Numbered from the stretch's first letter, positions 44,166-53,993 are shown. The stretch is DNA of 64,000 nt from Shinella curvata (GCF_022899935.1 NZ_JALJCJ010000010.1:51939-115938), one strand, 5' to 3'. Numbers and translations are program-made. Notes: generated from the letters alone by a model not told the origin.

Positions 44166-45311
44166 CTACCCAAGCATCCTGGCAGCTCGCCCGGTCCGCC
44201 TCGTTGCGCTGTTATAATAGCTCGACGCCTGCTGGACCGAGCGATGGCGGGACTGCTCCATTGCCTCAGGCAGGGGAACGCCGCGGTTCGCGGCCTCGGT
44301 GAGGTAGCCGGATCGCAGGCCATGCGCCGAATACTCTCCAGGCTCCAGCCCTGCCATCGCGACGCGCTGCTTGATGATCGCATTGATCGACTGCGGATCG
44401 AGCGTCCGGCGCGAAACCGCTCCCCATCGACCGATCGCCCGAAACACGCTGCCACTCTCGATCTTCGCAGCCGCCATCCAGGCATCGAGCGCCTCCACGG
44501 GGCGGCCGGTGAGATAGACGATCTCGTCCTCTTCGCCCGTCGTCGTCTTGGTGCGGCCGAGATGGATGGCGAGAGAGGGCAGGGGAGGGCCATCGGGCAC
44601 CACAATCGGCGGTTCGACGGTCAGCTGCTCCCGGCGAAGGCCGGCGATTTCGCTGCGCCGGCGTCCGCCGGACGCGAAGGCGACCATCAGCAGTGCCCGG
44701 TCGCGCAGATCGCGCAGGCTTCCTGAGGCGCAAGTCGCCAGCAAGCTGGCCAGCACATCGCCGGTGACCGCCTTGGCACTCTTGCGCCGCCGCGGCCGCG
44801 GCACGGCGCGAACGGCAAGACGGATGGCGGATTTCAGGGCAGGGGAGGCGAAGGCGCCGTCGAGGCCGCGCCAATGTGTCAAGGTCGACCAGTTGGCCAG
44901 CCGGCGGCGCACGGTCGCCGGCGCGTGTGGACCGATGGCCCTGAGAAACCCTTGGCTCCGAAGGCCTTCGTCGATTTCGGCCGGCATGCCGTGATCGGGA
45001 TCGCTTTCGCGCCGTTGCGGATCCCACAGATGATGGGCGACGAATTTCAGGAGCAGTGCTTCGGGCGCCGGCCAGGGCAGCGATTTTCCCGTTGCCGCCA
45101 GCGCCCAGGCCTGGAGATAGGCGAGATCAGACGTCAGCGCCCGAAGGGTATTGTCGCCCATGCCCTGGTTGACGAGATGGCGCAGCGTCTCGACGTCCTG
45201 ATCGCTCAACAGCTCGGCGAGCTCGTCGCGGCGCTCGATCGGCAGCACGGCGGCGATCGTGTCGAGTTCCTTGGCGCGCCGTTCGATGGCGGATTTTTGC
45301 ACGGGCGGCAT
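44166..45311 (-). CDS. Tyrosine recombinase / integrase
   Basis: The 381-residue protein has a SAM-like core-binding N-terminal part and a catalytic domain with the Arg of ASGGRRRSEI, HGLRSG (His-x-x-Arg), a second His in SRHRSVQQAS and the nucleophile Tyr in SSYYN. It is divergent from the RHE_PE00001-type gene, an arrangement I recall from rhizobial plasmids. A dif-like site lies in the 190-base gap between them. The likely task is resolution of plasmid multimers or integration of an element. A truncated copy is at 36.4-36.7 kb. Confidence 0.9.
   Translation of the reverse strand: MPPVQKSAIERRAKELDTIAAVLPIERRDELAELLSDQDVETLRHLVNQGMGDNTLRALTSDLAYLQAWALAATGKSLPWPAPEALLLKFVAHHLWDPQRRESDPDHGMPAEIDEGLRSQGFLRAIGPHAPATVRRRLANWSTLTHWRGLDGAFASPALKSAIRLAVRAVPRPRRRKSAKAVTGDVLASLLATCASGSLRDLRDRALLMVAFASGGRRRSEIAGLRREQLTVEPPIVVPDGPPLPSLAIHLGRTKTTTGEEDEIVYLTGRPVEALDAWMAAAKIESGSVFRAIGRWGAVSRRTLDPQSINAIIKQRVAMAGLEPGEYSAHGLRSGYLTEAANRGVPLPEAMEQSRHRSVQQASSYYNSATRRTGRAARMLG
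44175..44483. repeat. Direct repeat copy of 36424-36732 (recombinase 3' end)
   Basis: These 309 bases are the counterpart of the relic at 36424-36732 in the same orientation, differing at scattered positions without gaps. Homologous exchange between them would remove the 7.75 kb two-component region. Confidence 0.85.
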
Positions 45312-45399
45312 TTTGGCTCCAAAAACGGGCGGTTCTGGCGTGTTTCAGGCCTGTGGCAGAGGCCACTTTCGGTGATTTGCGGCGCCAAATCAATCTACA

Positions 45400-45422
45400 A
45401 TCGATAATTGATACTTATCGAT
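45400..45422. other. dif-like recombination site candidate
   Basis: ATCGATAA and TTATCGAT are exact 8-bp inverted arms around a 7-base spacer (TTGATAC). The layout, arms ending in ATAA / TTAT around a 6-8 base centre, is that of XerC/XerD dif sites. It lies between the recombinase gene and the divergent RHE_PE00001-type gene, where a recombinase's own site is often found. Confidence 0.55.
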
Positions 45423-45501
45423 GGTTATAACCGCAACCAGAAACCGTACTATGTGAAGAACTGCAATATTCAGATAGAGTTCCTTTAAGGAATCATTTAC
45501 C

Positions 45502-46644
45502 ATGATTTCAATGGCTTATGATCTCTCTAGAATCAGCATGACGACCTTGATGCAGCCGGCCTTCGACGCGGGTATCGCTCTGACGCGTTTGGACGAGCGC
45601 ATTACCCGCTCGCCGGTCGGCCAAGGCTTTATCGAGCGCAGCCAATTCACGGATGCCTGCGCCTCGCTGTGGATCGACGGCGAGCTCGTCCACCTCGAGG
45701 ACCTCGTCCTCCATGACGCCACCCGCGATATCCGCACCCCCACTCACGAACTCACCATCGCCCGCGACGTCTTGCGCACCCGCCGACGCATTGCCGCGCA
45801 GACACCGGGCTGGGCGCTGAGCCCCGACGGTCTGCGCAGCCTGCGCGGGCAGACATCGTCTGCAACCGCACATGACGCCGACAGCGCCGTGGCGACCAGC
45901 GGCGCGAAGCCGGATGTCGGTGCGGTCGGAGAAGGGGAGGGGGAGGATTCTTCTGACGTCGCCAGCCCGATTGATGCCGAGTTCGCTGCCATCGATGCTG
46001 TGCTGGCGCGATCGGACGCCGCTATCAAAGAGGCAAGGACGCCAGGTCGGGCGAGTGCCCGTGAAAAAGACCCGCTCGTCTATGATCTCGACTGGGACGA
46101 GGACGAGCGGCTCGACGAATGGCGCTCGGTGTTGCGGCAGGCAAACGATCTGCCGGCGGTGCTGCAGGCAATCGTCGTCGTCGATGCCTGGAACGAAATT
46201 TTGGTCCTGCAGCATGCCCCCTGGCTCGGCCGGCTGTTGGCCGCCTCGATCCTGCGGCAGGCCGGCGTCACGTCGGGCGCGCACCTCGCCGCCATCAACA
46301 TTGGGCTGAAAACCATTCCCGTCGATCGGCGCCGGCATCGCGATCGGGAGACCCGGCTGCTCGCCATCGCCCACGGCTTTTTGGCGGCCGCCGAGATCGG
46401 CATGAAAGAGCATGATCGGCTGACACTCGCTCGGCAGATGATGGAGCGCAAATTGTCGGGAAGACGAACGTCTTCAAAACTGCCGGAACTGGTAGAGCTG
46501 GTCATGGCAAAACCGCTTGTGTCGGCCGGGATGGTGGCGAAGACGCTTGAGGTGACGCCGCAGGCGGCGCGGCGGATCGTGGCGGAGCTCGGCCTGAGGG
46601 AGATGACGGGGAGGGGGAGGTTTCGGGCGTGGGGAGTTCTTTAA
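45502..46644 (+). CDS. RHE_PE00001-family protein (DUF1612 with C-terminal helix-turn-helix)
   Basis: The 380-residue product begins with a Fic-adaptor-like segment ([31 protein letters not shown]), contains the DUF1612 middle region ([24 protein letters not shown]), and ends in a helix-turn-helix ([28 protein letters not shown]). It belongs to a family widespread on rhizobial plasmids and usually next to a tyrosine recombinase, as here. The C-terminal domain suggests DNA binding, perhaps at the dif-like site just upstream, but no function is established to my knowledge. Confidence 0.82.
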   Translation: MISMAYDLSRISMTTLMQPAFDAGIALTRLDERITRSPVGQGFIERSQFTDACASLWIDGELVHLEDLVLHDATRDIRTPTHELTIARDVLRTRRRIAAQTPGWALSPDGLRSLRGQTSSATAHDADSAVATSGAKPDVGAVGEGEGEDSSDVASPIDAEFAAIDAVLARSDAAIKEARTPGRASAREKDPLVYDLDWDEDERLDEWRSVLRQANDLPAVLQAIVVVDAWNEILVLQHAPWLGRLLAASILRQAGVTSGAHLAAINIGLKTIPVDRRRHRDRETRLLAIAHGFLAAAEIGMKEHDRLTLARQMMERKLSGRRTSSKLPELVELVMAKPLVSAGMVAKTLEVTPQAARRIVAELGLREMTGRGRFRAWGVL

Positions 46645-46847
46645 CTGGTTTAAAATGGCCGATACCGATCGGGCTCAAGACAGCTGGTTGCGACCTGGGG
46701 CGGAGGTCTGGCGCGCTCTGGTCCCACCTACTCACCGGAAAATCTTGCACTTCAGTATTCAAGCGACCGTCGAAACACTAAGATACAGCTACTGCGCGAG
46801 TCGATGCCACCCGCGAGAATAGGCATGGTATGAAGTTGGGGTGAATA

Positions 46848-49800
46848 ATGAATACGGTGCTTCCAAAACGGATGGTCTCGAAAAGCAAGTTCTCTATGTT
46901 CATGCGGACGCTCTGCGACCGTGAGCTTTACCTCTCGCTATTTTCGAACAACCCGTCGTCCTTGGACGCAGCTGGGATTCCGGTGCCTCTTAAGTCGCGG
47001 CCTGGCGTGCAACTGATCACAAACTCGGGCCGGGAATTTGAATACGAGCAGTTTGATTTGCTCCTCAATGCCGTCCCGGCACATGTCGTCCACAAAAGCG
47101 CAGGGCGTACGGGGATCGATCTCAATGAAGCATTGGCGAAGGCGACGTACCCTTCGCTTATCCTTCAGCCCGAGCTTGAACCTGAAGAGTTTCGAGACGT
47201 CGCGCTGTCAGCGTTAGGCGTTTCGGCCGCATCTCTGAAGCTAATCCCACAACTGTCTGGGCTTCGACCCGACATATTGTTCGTAGATACTCGGCAAGAC
47301 ACGGACTACGAGATTTTGCCGGACGGATCGCGGCTGCTCGTTGCGGTCGATGACCCTCGGAGGCCTCTCAGCGTTATCGATCTCAAGAACATCACAGAAG
47401 CTAACGCGAGCTATTCAGCCGAGGTCTGCTTGTATGCCATCTTCCTGGCGAACTGGTTACATTCGAAGGGCTCAGCTTTCAAAGACCGCTACTTCATCTC
47501 TGACCGCATATTCCTATGGCGGCACACGGAGATGCCGGCCTTCACCGAGGTTATGAAGAAGAAGGACGGAGGCGAGGTGACGGCTCGGCTCCAGGCGCTC
47601 CGGAACGATCTTGAAGACGGACTTGTGAACTACCTCGTCTATATGCCGAGCGTCCGAAAGTTCTTCGTTGAGGACCTCCCTCGTGTTGTTGCGACCGGCG
47701 ATGGCCAGGGATGGGCTGCCCTCGACTATCATGTGAACCCGAAGTGTGGAGCCTGCGATTGGCTCGGAAACCGATCATGGCTGTCGCCGGACGATCACGT
47801 GTTTTTCGATAAGAACCCGACCAATTATTGCTTTCAGGGCGCCGAGTCTTCGGATCACCTTTGCAAGATGCCAACTCTGAGTAAGGGAGCGACTCGTGTT
47901 CTAAAGGACGGCGGTCACCCGCAGGTTGGGAAGCTCGTCGGTATCCAATCCAATGCGGCCGTTCTCCGCGGCCACACTCTCCTCAAAAAAGATCGTGATC
48001 AAATCGGCTCGCGCGCCGAGTCCATTGCGACCGGCAATGTAACGGTCGATCAGGCATCCAAGGTCGGTGGCCTGGCCAAGTATCTTGGCGCGGAGTTCGA
48101 CATCGTTGTGAATTTTGATCCTGGGTCTGGCTTCCTGACAGGCGTCGCCCTTCGAGGGACCCTGTTTGCTCCCTTTGGGCATAAATTTCAGAAGGCGGAT
48201 GGGGAGGCCCAATCCATCCGCCCCCTTGGCGAGGCCGCATTCGTAGTCTCGAAAGACAATGTCGTGGCCGAATGGGCTGCGCTCAACTCGTTTATTGAAC
48301 GCCTCGCGATGTGGATCGACGACGCAAAGAAGGTTTTCGACGACCACGGCATGGGGACGCTGAGGACCCAAATCTGTTTCTGGGAGCTTCGGCAATATAC
48401 GGAGCTCTGCAATGCTTTTGGCCGTCACCTGTTGGACATTCTTCAGTTGTCCGGTCGGTCGCAGCGAGCGCTGGCTTGGATCTTCCCTGCGGAAGAGTTG
48501 ATGGAGAAGGCAGAACAAATCTGTCCCAACATTGTCTTCATCAAGGACATCGTGACCGCTTCTGTCCGGCTGCCTCAACGCTTCGCAGTTACGCTTCTTG
48601 GGACTGCGGAGGCGTATCACCACGACCGCCTCACGCCACGAAAGATCGACAGCTACTATGTAGAGCCGCTCGGAAATGGCATTCCTCGGGAGCGCATCTT
48701 CGAAATTTGGAAGTCCCCGACGGGAACCGTCCGAATGTTTGGAAAGCCAGTCAGCGTGTTCGAGGCGGTCGAACGCTACGGTGCTGCCCTCAAGGCCCAC
48801 ACTTGGGCGATGTCGAGCATCGCGGCACGTTTGCGAATGGACCTGAAGAATTGCATCTCAGGGAACGCTCCAGAGCTCTCGATGTCGATCCCGTCTGGCC
48901 TAGCTGGCGTCGCGTATGACTCGAAGCTCTGGGAGAGGTGGGCAAGCGTGTCAGCGGCGGTCGGCAAGACCGAAGGGCTGCACACCCTTATCGCGCGCCC
49001 AGAGTGGCTTGAGGCCGCCTACCAGGCGGTGATCCTCGAGGCGGTGACAAGGAACCTTGGCGGCAATCGCTACGAGTTCGCTGTTAGCGCAGATTCGACC
49101 GAGGCGAAGATCGAAGAAGGTGATTTCTGCACGGTCGGCATCGTCAGCCATCCAGGCTTCCCACTTAAGAATGCAAAGACGCTTGGGGTCGGGCTGGACG
49201 ATTACACGCCGATGCATCGGGTCATCTCGGTGAAGGTCGAAAACTTTGACCGGGCAGCGGCGCGGATCACCGTTAGATTGGAGCCATCCTGGGGAAAGGT
49301 CGCGCCGGCGTTTCAAGCCGTCATGGCCAGCGGTTTGGTCCCGATCGGGAGTGAGCCGATCTACCTCCTGCCGACCATGCCATTTGATGACTACGACCAA
49401 ACCAGAGAAGTGCTCATCGAAATTGGCGATCCGAGCGTAGCCAGGCCGTCGGCGGAAGCGAAGCTCGCGATGGGGCATAGCGCGGCAAAGAAGATTCCAA
49501 AGGGTACGGGCGCCGTCTCGCCGGTAGCGCGCATCTTGTGGGAAGGGGATGCGGTCGCGAAAACTCTCGTGCGCACGGGTGAACAAGTTGAGAAGCTCGC
49601 CGGCTTCGCAACAACCGCTAACGCTTATCCGCTCAACAAAAGCCAGGTGGATGCCGTCCGCATCTGCGGCCAACGACAGCTTTCGATCATCTGGGGCCCG
49701 CCTGGGACAGGCAAGACAGACACTCTCGTGGCCATGCTGCACGCGATGGTCCGCGAGGGATCTCCGCGCAAAATACTGATCACCGGCCCGAATTACCGTA

Positions 49801-51092
49801 CTGTCGAAGAGCTTTCCGGCCGACTGCTGAGGAATCTAGAGGCGGACGGGGCCGCGGAAGGAGACTTCTTTTGGCTGTACTCCAAGAGCCGCACGCCGAA
49901 GGACGTTTCGAGCTCCAACCCTAACATCGTAGCCAAGGCAGGGACGTTGGATTTCGGGGGCGGACTCGACGACATTCAAACAAGCATCAGCGATCCTCAT
50001 CGCACAACGATCATCTCTACGACCGCTCATATGGTGCTGCGGCTCACAAAAGCGGTCGGTCAGAGCGGCTCAGCGCTGGACGAGGTGTTCGATGTGATCG
50101 TGCTTGACGAGAGTTCCCAAATCCCGATGACTCTGGCGATCAAGCCGCTCGCGGCGCTGAAGTCCAACGCTCAGGTGATTGTCGCCGGAGACCACAAGCA
50201 AATGCCGCCGATCCAGAACCTCGACCCGCCGAAGGGGGCCGAATACCTTGTCGACAGCATCCAGACCTATCTCATCAAGAGGTTTGGCATCGCCCAGCAG
50301 CCCCTATTAGTGAACTATCGTTCCAACCAAGATCTGGTCGATTATGCCCGCTCGCTCGGCTATCCTGCGCAACTAGTAGCTGGCACGCCAAAGAAGGACC
50401 TTTCAGTCATCACTCCCCTCGGTGAGGTGGTGAAAAAGCTGCCTGCAGCCTTACCGCAATCCGAGGCGTACGCCGAACTTCTCCGTCCGGAACGCCGAGT
50501 TACGGCGCTCATCCATGATGATCCGACATCATCTCAAGCGAACGACCTGGAAGCTGGCCTGGTGGCAGGATTGGCCTTTATTGCGCGGCACGCAATGGCC
50601 AAAGATCTCGATACGGGCGGTGGGACTAGCGGCGAAGCGTTCACCGACGAGACCTTCTTCGAATCCGGGATCGGTATCGTCACGCCACACAAGGCGCAGA
50701 AGGCCCTTGTCGTCCGCAAACTCACAGAGCTCTTCCCGTCAGCTGATCCGGAATTGGTGTTCAGCGCGGTCGACACTGTGGAGCGCTTTCAGGGCGGCGA
50801 GCGCAATCTCATCATCGTGTCGTACGGTGTAGGCGACACGGACATCATAGAGGGAGAGGAGCAGTTCCTACTCCAACTTGAACGGACCAACGTTGCGGTG
50901 TCGCGGGCCAAGGCAAAGTGTATTGTGCTGATGCCGAAGTCGCTCGCCTACCATCTGCCAACCGATCAGAAGGCCGCAGAGACCTCGGTCGCGCTCAAGT
51001 CATATCTGGAAGAATTCTGCGGCCATCGCTTGGCCGTTAATATTCATGATGGTGCGGGGGCCTTGCGAGCTGCGGAGATACGCTGGCACTAG
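46848..51092 (+). CDS. RecB-like nuclease / SF1 helicase fusion (Cas4- or Dna2-like)
   Basis: At 1414 residues this is the largest gene. The N-terminal part resembles TM0106-type RecB-family nucleases: SKSKFSMFMRTLCDRELYL at the start, a PD-(D/E)XK-like VIDLKNI near residue 177 followed by a helix with Tyr, and a cluster of Cys residues (CGAC near 297, then two more by 345) that could hold an iron-sulphur cluster. The C-terminal 500 residues form a superfamily-1 helicase: Walker A GPPGTGKT (about 950), Walker B LDESSQ (about 1087), GDHKQMPP, YRSNQ, TPHKAQ, ERFQGGE and VAVSRAK. It likely unwinds and cuts DNA. It is convergent with the methyltransferase gene with a 4-base overlap and begins the defence island. 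Confidence 0.85.
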   Translation: MNTVLPKRMVSKSKFSMFMRTLCDRELYLSLFSNNPSSLDAAGIPVPLKSRPGVQLITNSGREFEYEQFDLLLNAVPAHVVHKSAGRTGIDLNEALAKATYPSLILQPELEPEEFRDVALSALGVSAASLKLIPQLSGLRPDILFVDTRQDTDYEILPDGSRLLVAVDDPRRPLSVIDLKNITEANASYSAEVCLYAIFLANWLHSKGSAFKDRYFISDRIFLWRHTEMPAFTEVMKKKDGGEVTARLQALRNDLEDGLVNYLVYMPSVRKFFVEDLPRVVATGDGQGWAALDYHVNPKCGACDWLGNRSWLSPDDHVFFDKNPTNYCFQGAESSDHLCKMPTLSKGATRVLKDGGHPQVGKLVGIQSNAAVLRGHTLLKKDRDQIGSRAESIATGNVTVDQASKVGGLAKYLGAEFDIVVNFDPGSGFLTGVALRGTLFAPFGHKFQKADGEAQSIRPLGEAAFVVSKDNVVAEWAALNSFIERLAMWIDDAKKVFDDHGMGTLRTQICFWELRQYTELCNAFGRHLLDILQLSGRSQRALAWIFPAEELMEKAEQICPNIVFIKDIVTASVRLPQRFAVTLLGTAEAYHHDRLTPRKIDSYYVEPLGNGIPRERIFEIWKSPTGTVRMFGKPVSVFEAVERYGAALKAHTWAMSSIAARLRMDLKNCISGNAPELSMSIPSGLAGVAYDSKLWERWASVSAAVGKTEGLHTLIARPEWLEAAYQAVILEAVTRNLGGNRYEFAVSADSTEAKIEEGDFCTVGIVSHPGFPLKNAKTLGVGLDDYTPMHRVISVKVENFDRAAARITVRLEPSWGKVAPAFQAVMASGLVPIGSEPIYLLPTMPFDDYDQTREVLIEIGDPSVARPSAEAKLAMGHSAAKKIPKGTGAVSPVARILWEGDAVAKTLVRTGEQVEKLAGFATTANAYPLNKSQVDAVRICGQRQLSIIWGPPGTGKTDTLVAMLHAMVREGSPRKILITGPNYRTVEELSGRLLRNLEADGAAEGDFFWLYSKSRTPKDVSSSNPNIVAKAGTLDFGGGLDDIQTSISDPHRTTIISTTAHMVLRLTKAVGQSGSALDEVFDVIVLDESSQIPMTLAIKPLAALKSNAQVIVAGDHKQMPPIQNLDPPKGAEYLVDSIQTYLIKRFGIAQQPLLVNYRSNQDLVDYARSLGYPAQLVAGTPKKDLSVITPLGEVVKKLPAALPQSEAYAELLRPERRVTALIHDDPTSSQANDLEAGLVAGLAFIARHAMAKDLDTGGGTSGEAFTDETFFESGIGIVTPHKAQKALVVRKLTELFPSADPELVFSAVDTVERFQGGERNLIIVSYGVGDTDIIEGEEQFLLQLERTNVAVSRAKAKCIVLMPKSLAYHLPTDQKAAETSVALKSYLEEFCGHRLAVNIHDGAGALRAAEIRWH

Positions 51093-52198
51093 GCCCGGAT
51101 GGCGTGGAAGTCGAACTCTTTGGCGGGCTCTGAATCGCGGCCCATTTGGTCTGCCTGCCGTTTGCCGGCGTCCGCCGTTTTGGCATTCCTGACGGAGATC
51201 AGCTTCCAGCCGCCCGCTTCCTCGAGAGAGGCCTTAAGAATGTGGCGAGGCTCGCTCTTCACGGACGGAATAGCCCCAAACCTGACATAGAGGTGGGCCT
51301 GGTCCTCAGAGGCCTTCAGGACGTTCCTCCACACCTTGGCGAGATCGGCGATGAATGCGTCCGGACCTGCGTGGCTCATCTGCTGGCTATTGCCATAGTC
51401 GATCTCCGCCGGCCCTCCCAGGAACCAGTTCCGGAGCCACTGGTCTTCAACATAAGTCGTCATGCCGTAGTAAGGTGGCGACGTGACCGTCACGGTCGCA
51501 TTTCGCACCCGGCGATATGAAGCAGCCAAGCGTGCATCTCCGCACTTGATGTCAGTTAGGCGCCCAGGGGATGGCGTATCCAGATCGTGTATGCGCGTCA
51601 GCTTCTTCTCAAGCACCTTGAGGACGGAAACGACGGGAGGTTTCATGTTCCGATCTCGCCAGAAGCGAACAGAGTAGTCTGGCTTAGATGCAAAGGTCCG
51701 AGGCATCTGATTTGAGAAGTAGCTCGCGTTCCCGCTCACGTTCATCGGACCGTGTAGGCAACCGAGCGCCGCCGCGCGGAGGATCGCAGCAGCGCTGGTT
51801 CGGGGCGCTCTGAGAAGTCCCTCGCGAAGGGCACAGACCTCCAGCAGAGTTGACGGGGCAAATCCTCGCTGGAAGAATTCAGTATCTGGAACGTCACTAG
51901 GCTTTGTCGCCAGGAGCTTTCCTGCGAGTTCCAGAACAGCGTCAGATTTCGCACTCGCCACTTTTGCCTGAGCAATCGATGCTGCGATTGAAGATGTATC
52001 CAGCCCGTATGATCTGAGGTCGAACTTGCGCGCGGCATAGATAGTCGTTCCGCGTCCGCAAAACGGGTCAAGTATGACTGGGTTGTTGCGACGATATTTT
52101 CTTAAAATTCCAATCGGGTACTCGAGCGGGAACATCGTGTAATAGGGGCAGATGGCGTTGAACGCGTAGTCCTTATTATATGCGAGCGCTGACTTCAT
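51089..52198 (-). CDS. DNA methyltransferase with TSPPY motif
   Basis: Motif I, DPFCGRGTT (residues 44-52), binds S-adenosylmethionine. Motif IV, TSPPYYG near residue 238, is the catalytic site seen in N4-cytosine and some N6-adenine methyltransferases. The 369-residue size fits a stand-alone modification enzyme. No dedicated restriction endonuclease gene is adjacent; the convergent nuclease-helicase, overlapping by 4 bases, is the best candidate partner. The enzyme could mark the host so that the nuclease spares it, or be an orphan. The target base and site cannot be predicted by eye. Confidence 0.87.
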   Translation of the reverse strand: MKSALAYNKDYAFNAICPYYTMFPLEYPIGILRKYRRNNPVILDPFCGRGTTIYAARKFDLRSYGLDTSSIAASIAQAKVASAKSDAVLELAGKLLATKPSDVPDTEFFQRGFAPSTLLEVCALREGLLRAPRTSAAAILRAAALGCLHGPMNVSGNASYFSNQMPRTFASKPDYSVRFWRDRNMKPPVVSVLKVLEKKLTRIHDLDTPSPGRLTDIKCGDARLAASYRRVRNATVTVTSPPYYGMTTYVEDQWLRNWFLGGPAEIDYGNSQQMSHAGPDAFIADLAKVWRNVLKASEDQAHLYVRFGAIPSVKSEPRHILKASLEEAGGWKLISVRNAKTADAGKRQADQMGRDSEPAKEFDFHAIRA

Positions 52199-52270
52199 CT
52201 TACCCCAACCGATCGGGTTGCAGATTAGACGAAGGAGTCCTGACTTTGAAGACCCTTTCGCGCCGAAACG

Positions 52271-52402
52271 CTAGAAGTCTTCCGTATTTTGACAATGGGA
52301 ATAGCCTGAGCAAGACCAGAATTTGACATTCGTCGTGTGGTTCTGGCGGATTTTCATCGAGCGGCCGCAGGCCGGGCAGACCTTGCACGCAAATAAGCGC
52401 AA
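52271..52402 (-). CDS. Small zinc-ribbon protein or gene remnant
   Basis: In a frame hidden behind a longer meaningless one, the minus strand reads CKVCPACGRSMKIRQNH, then VKFWSCSGYSHC and stops. Paired CPxC and CSxYxxC motifs with an aromatic Trp are the pattern of the zinc ribbons at the C-terminus of bacterial topoisomerase I. Only 43 residues are available, from a TTG at 52402 whose ribosome site (AAAGGA) is too close. It may therefore be the tail of a decayed gene rather than a working one. From there to 52631 I see nothing else. Confidence 0.45.
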   Translation of the reverse strand: MRLFACKVCPACGRSMKIRQNHTTNVKFWSCSGYSHCQNTEDF

Positions 52403-52631
52403 GATCCTTTGCTAGCGTCACGACCCTGACTTCGCCAGCGTCGCTGGCGGCGAGCGTCCGCACGCATCGTTAGTCGTTACACTCGTAGCAACTTTGTCGT
52501 TGTGCTGCCGCGACAATGCCCGGCATCGCCGTATACAACTTCCAAGATCAGGGGAATCCGTTTGAGAAATTTCGGTCGATCAGGCCTTTGATGCGCATCG
52601 ATAGCGATTCCCAGCTTAGGCAGCCCGCCCG

Positions 52632-53993
52632 CTAGACCCCGGCCACGATCTTCGCGACCTTCACTGCGTAGCGGTCGGTCATTCCAGACACGTAATCCGC
52701 AAGCGCATGGAGGGCTGTGTATTCGTCTTTAACGTCGCGTAAATCGAGATTGGCCGCCCGGCGAAGTTGCTCGTGGTAACCGTCGAGCCCGGCCAGTTCC
52801 CAATTCCCAGCGCGCAACTGCTCGAAGACGCCGATTAGTCCATCAAGCACCCGGTGCACGACGTTCCTGCCGAAGACCTCCAGCTCCGTCTTGCGGGGAG
52901 AGGTGAACAGGCGCTGCTTGGAGAGCTTCTCAATCGCGGCGAATTCCCCACTTCGAGCCGACACCTCGATAAGCGATCCCGAGAAAGAGCCCGACATGAT
53001 CGCTACATAGTTTTCCTTGAAGGCCGCGACACAGGCATCAATGGCCGAGCCGATCGCGCGAGCTCGGGCATAGGCGATGATCTCGTCGGTCGTCCGGTCT
53101 GCTAGATCGACGTTGGGGATGCCGGCGAGCGACTGAAGATGCTTCAGGACGACGTGCTCGGTGAAGTCGCCGGACGCATAGGCGTCCTCGAGATCGAGGA
53201 TGTTGTAGCAGATGTCGTCGGCGGCCTCGACGAGGAAGACAAGCGGGTGGCGGCGCCACCAGCGATCGGCGCCGATGGTTTCCACAGGCAACCCCACCGC
53301 TTCGGCGACCTGGGCGAACAGCTCGGCATCGCTCTCGAAAACGCCGAATTTCTTGAGCCCGCGATACGATTGCGTTGCGCTCGCGCGGACCTTGGCAGTC
53401 ACCGGATACTTCGCGAAGGCCCCTAACACGCCCATCGAGAGCCGCATGCCGCCCTCGTTCCGGTACATCTCGAGCCTGCTGATGATCCTGAAGCCCTGCG
53501 CGTTCCCCTCGAAATCCTCGAATTCTAACCGAAGCGGCGCCTCGATCGCGCGGAACAGTTCGGACGAACCGCCGAAGCGCTCCGCGAACCAGCTTCCGAT
53601 CGCCGCCTCTCCTGAGTGCCCAAAGGGCGGGTTCCCTATGTCGTGTGCAAGGCAAGCGGCCTGGGTCATCCCGGCGACGACGTGTTTCTCGCCGGCGCCG
53701 AGGCCGTGCTCCTTCTCGAGCCAGTCGCCGACGGCAATGCCCAGGGAGCGGCCGACGCTCGCCGTCTCTACGCTGTGGATCAGTCGATGGTGTAGGTGGT
53801 CGTTTTCGTACAGGGGATGGACTTGCGTCTTGTTGGCAAGGCGACGGAAGGGAGCAGAAAATGTAATTCGGTCCGCGTCTTGAATGAACGTCGGTCGATC
53901 AGGCTTCTCAACGTAGTTCGTGTCGCACAAACGCCTGCGGTCGAGGAGGCTTTGCCAATCCACGTGATTTCTCCAACTATCTGTACGCCACAA
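52632..53993 (-). CDS. dGTPase-like dNTP triphosphohydrolase
   Basis: HD-domain dNTP triphosphohydrolases split dNTPs into nucleoside and triphosphate; several starve phages of dNTPs. The 453-residue product has the family's start (RITFSAPFRRLANKTQVHPL), the first metal His at residue 73 (HSVETASVGR), the HD pair at 117-118 in LAHDIGNPPFGHSGE, and the AADDICYNILDLEDA segment. It is followed upstream at 140 bases by the radical SAM gene on the same strand, so the two may form a unit. In this island a defence role is more probable than housekeeping. Confidence 0.88.
   Translation of the reverse strand: MWRTDSWRNHVDWQSLLDRRRLCDTNYVEKPDRPTFIQDADRITFSAPFRRLANKTQVHPLYENDHLHHRLIHSVETASVGRSLGIAVGDWLEKEHGLGAGEKHVVAGMTQAACLAHDIGNPPFGHSGEAAIGSWFAERFGGSSELFRAIEAPLRLEFEDFEGNAQGFRIISRLEMYRNEGGMRLSMGVLGAFAKYPVTAKVRASATQSYRGLKKFGVFESDAELFAQVAEAVGLPVETIGADRWWRRHPLVFLVEAADDICYNILDLEDAYASGDFTEHVVLKHLQSLAGIPNVDLADRTTDEIIAYARARAIGSAIDACVAAFKENYVAIMSGSFSGSLIEVSARSGEFAAIEKLSKQRLFTSPRKTELEVFGRNVVHRVLDGLIGVFEQLRAGNWELAGLDGYHEQLRRAANLDLRDVKDEYTALHALADYVSGMTDRYAVKVAKIVAGV

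Noticed and set aside
36424..44483. The 36.4-44.5 kb segment as an intact integron or composite transposon
   Set aside because: No transposase, attC-type repeats or terminal inverted repeats were seen; only the integrase-derived direct repeats support mobility.
52200..52463. 87-residue minus-strand frame after the methyltransferase gene
   Set aside because: Its composition shows no domain, and the zinc ribbon with clear Cys spacing lies in a different frame of the same DNA.
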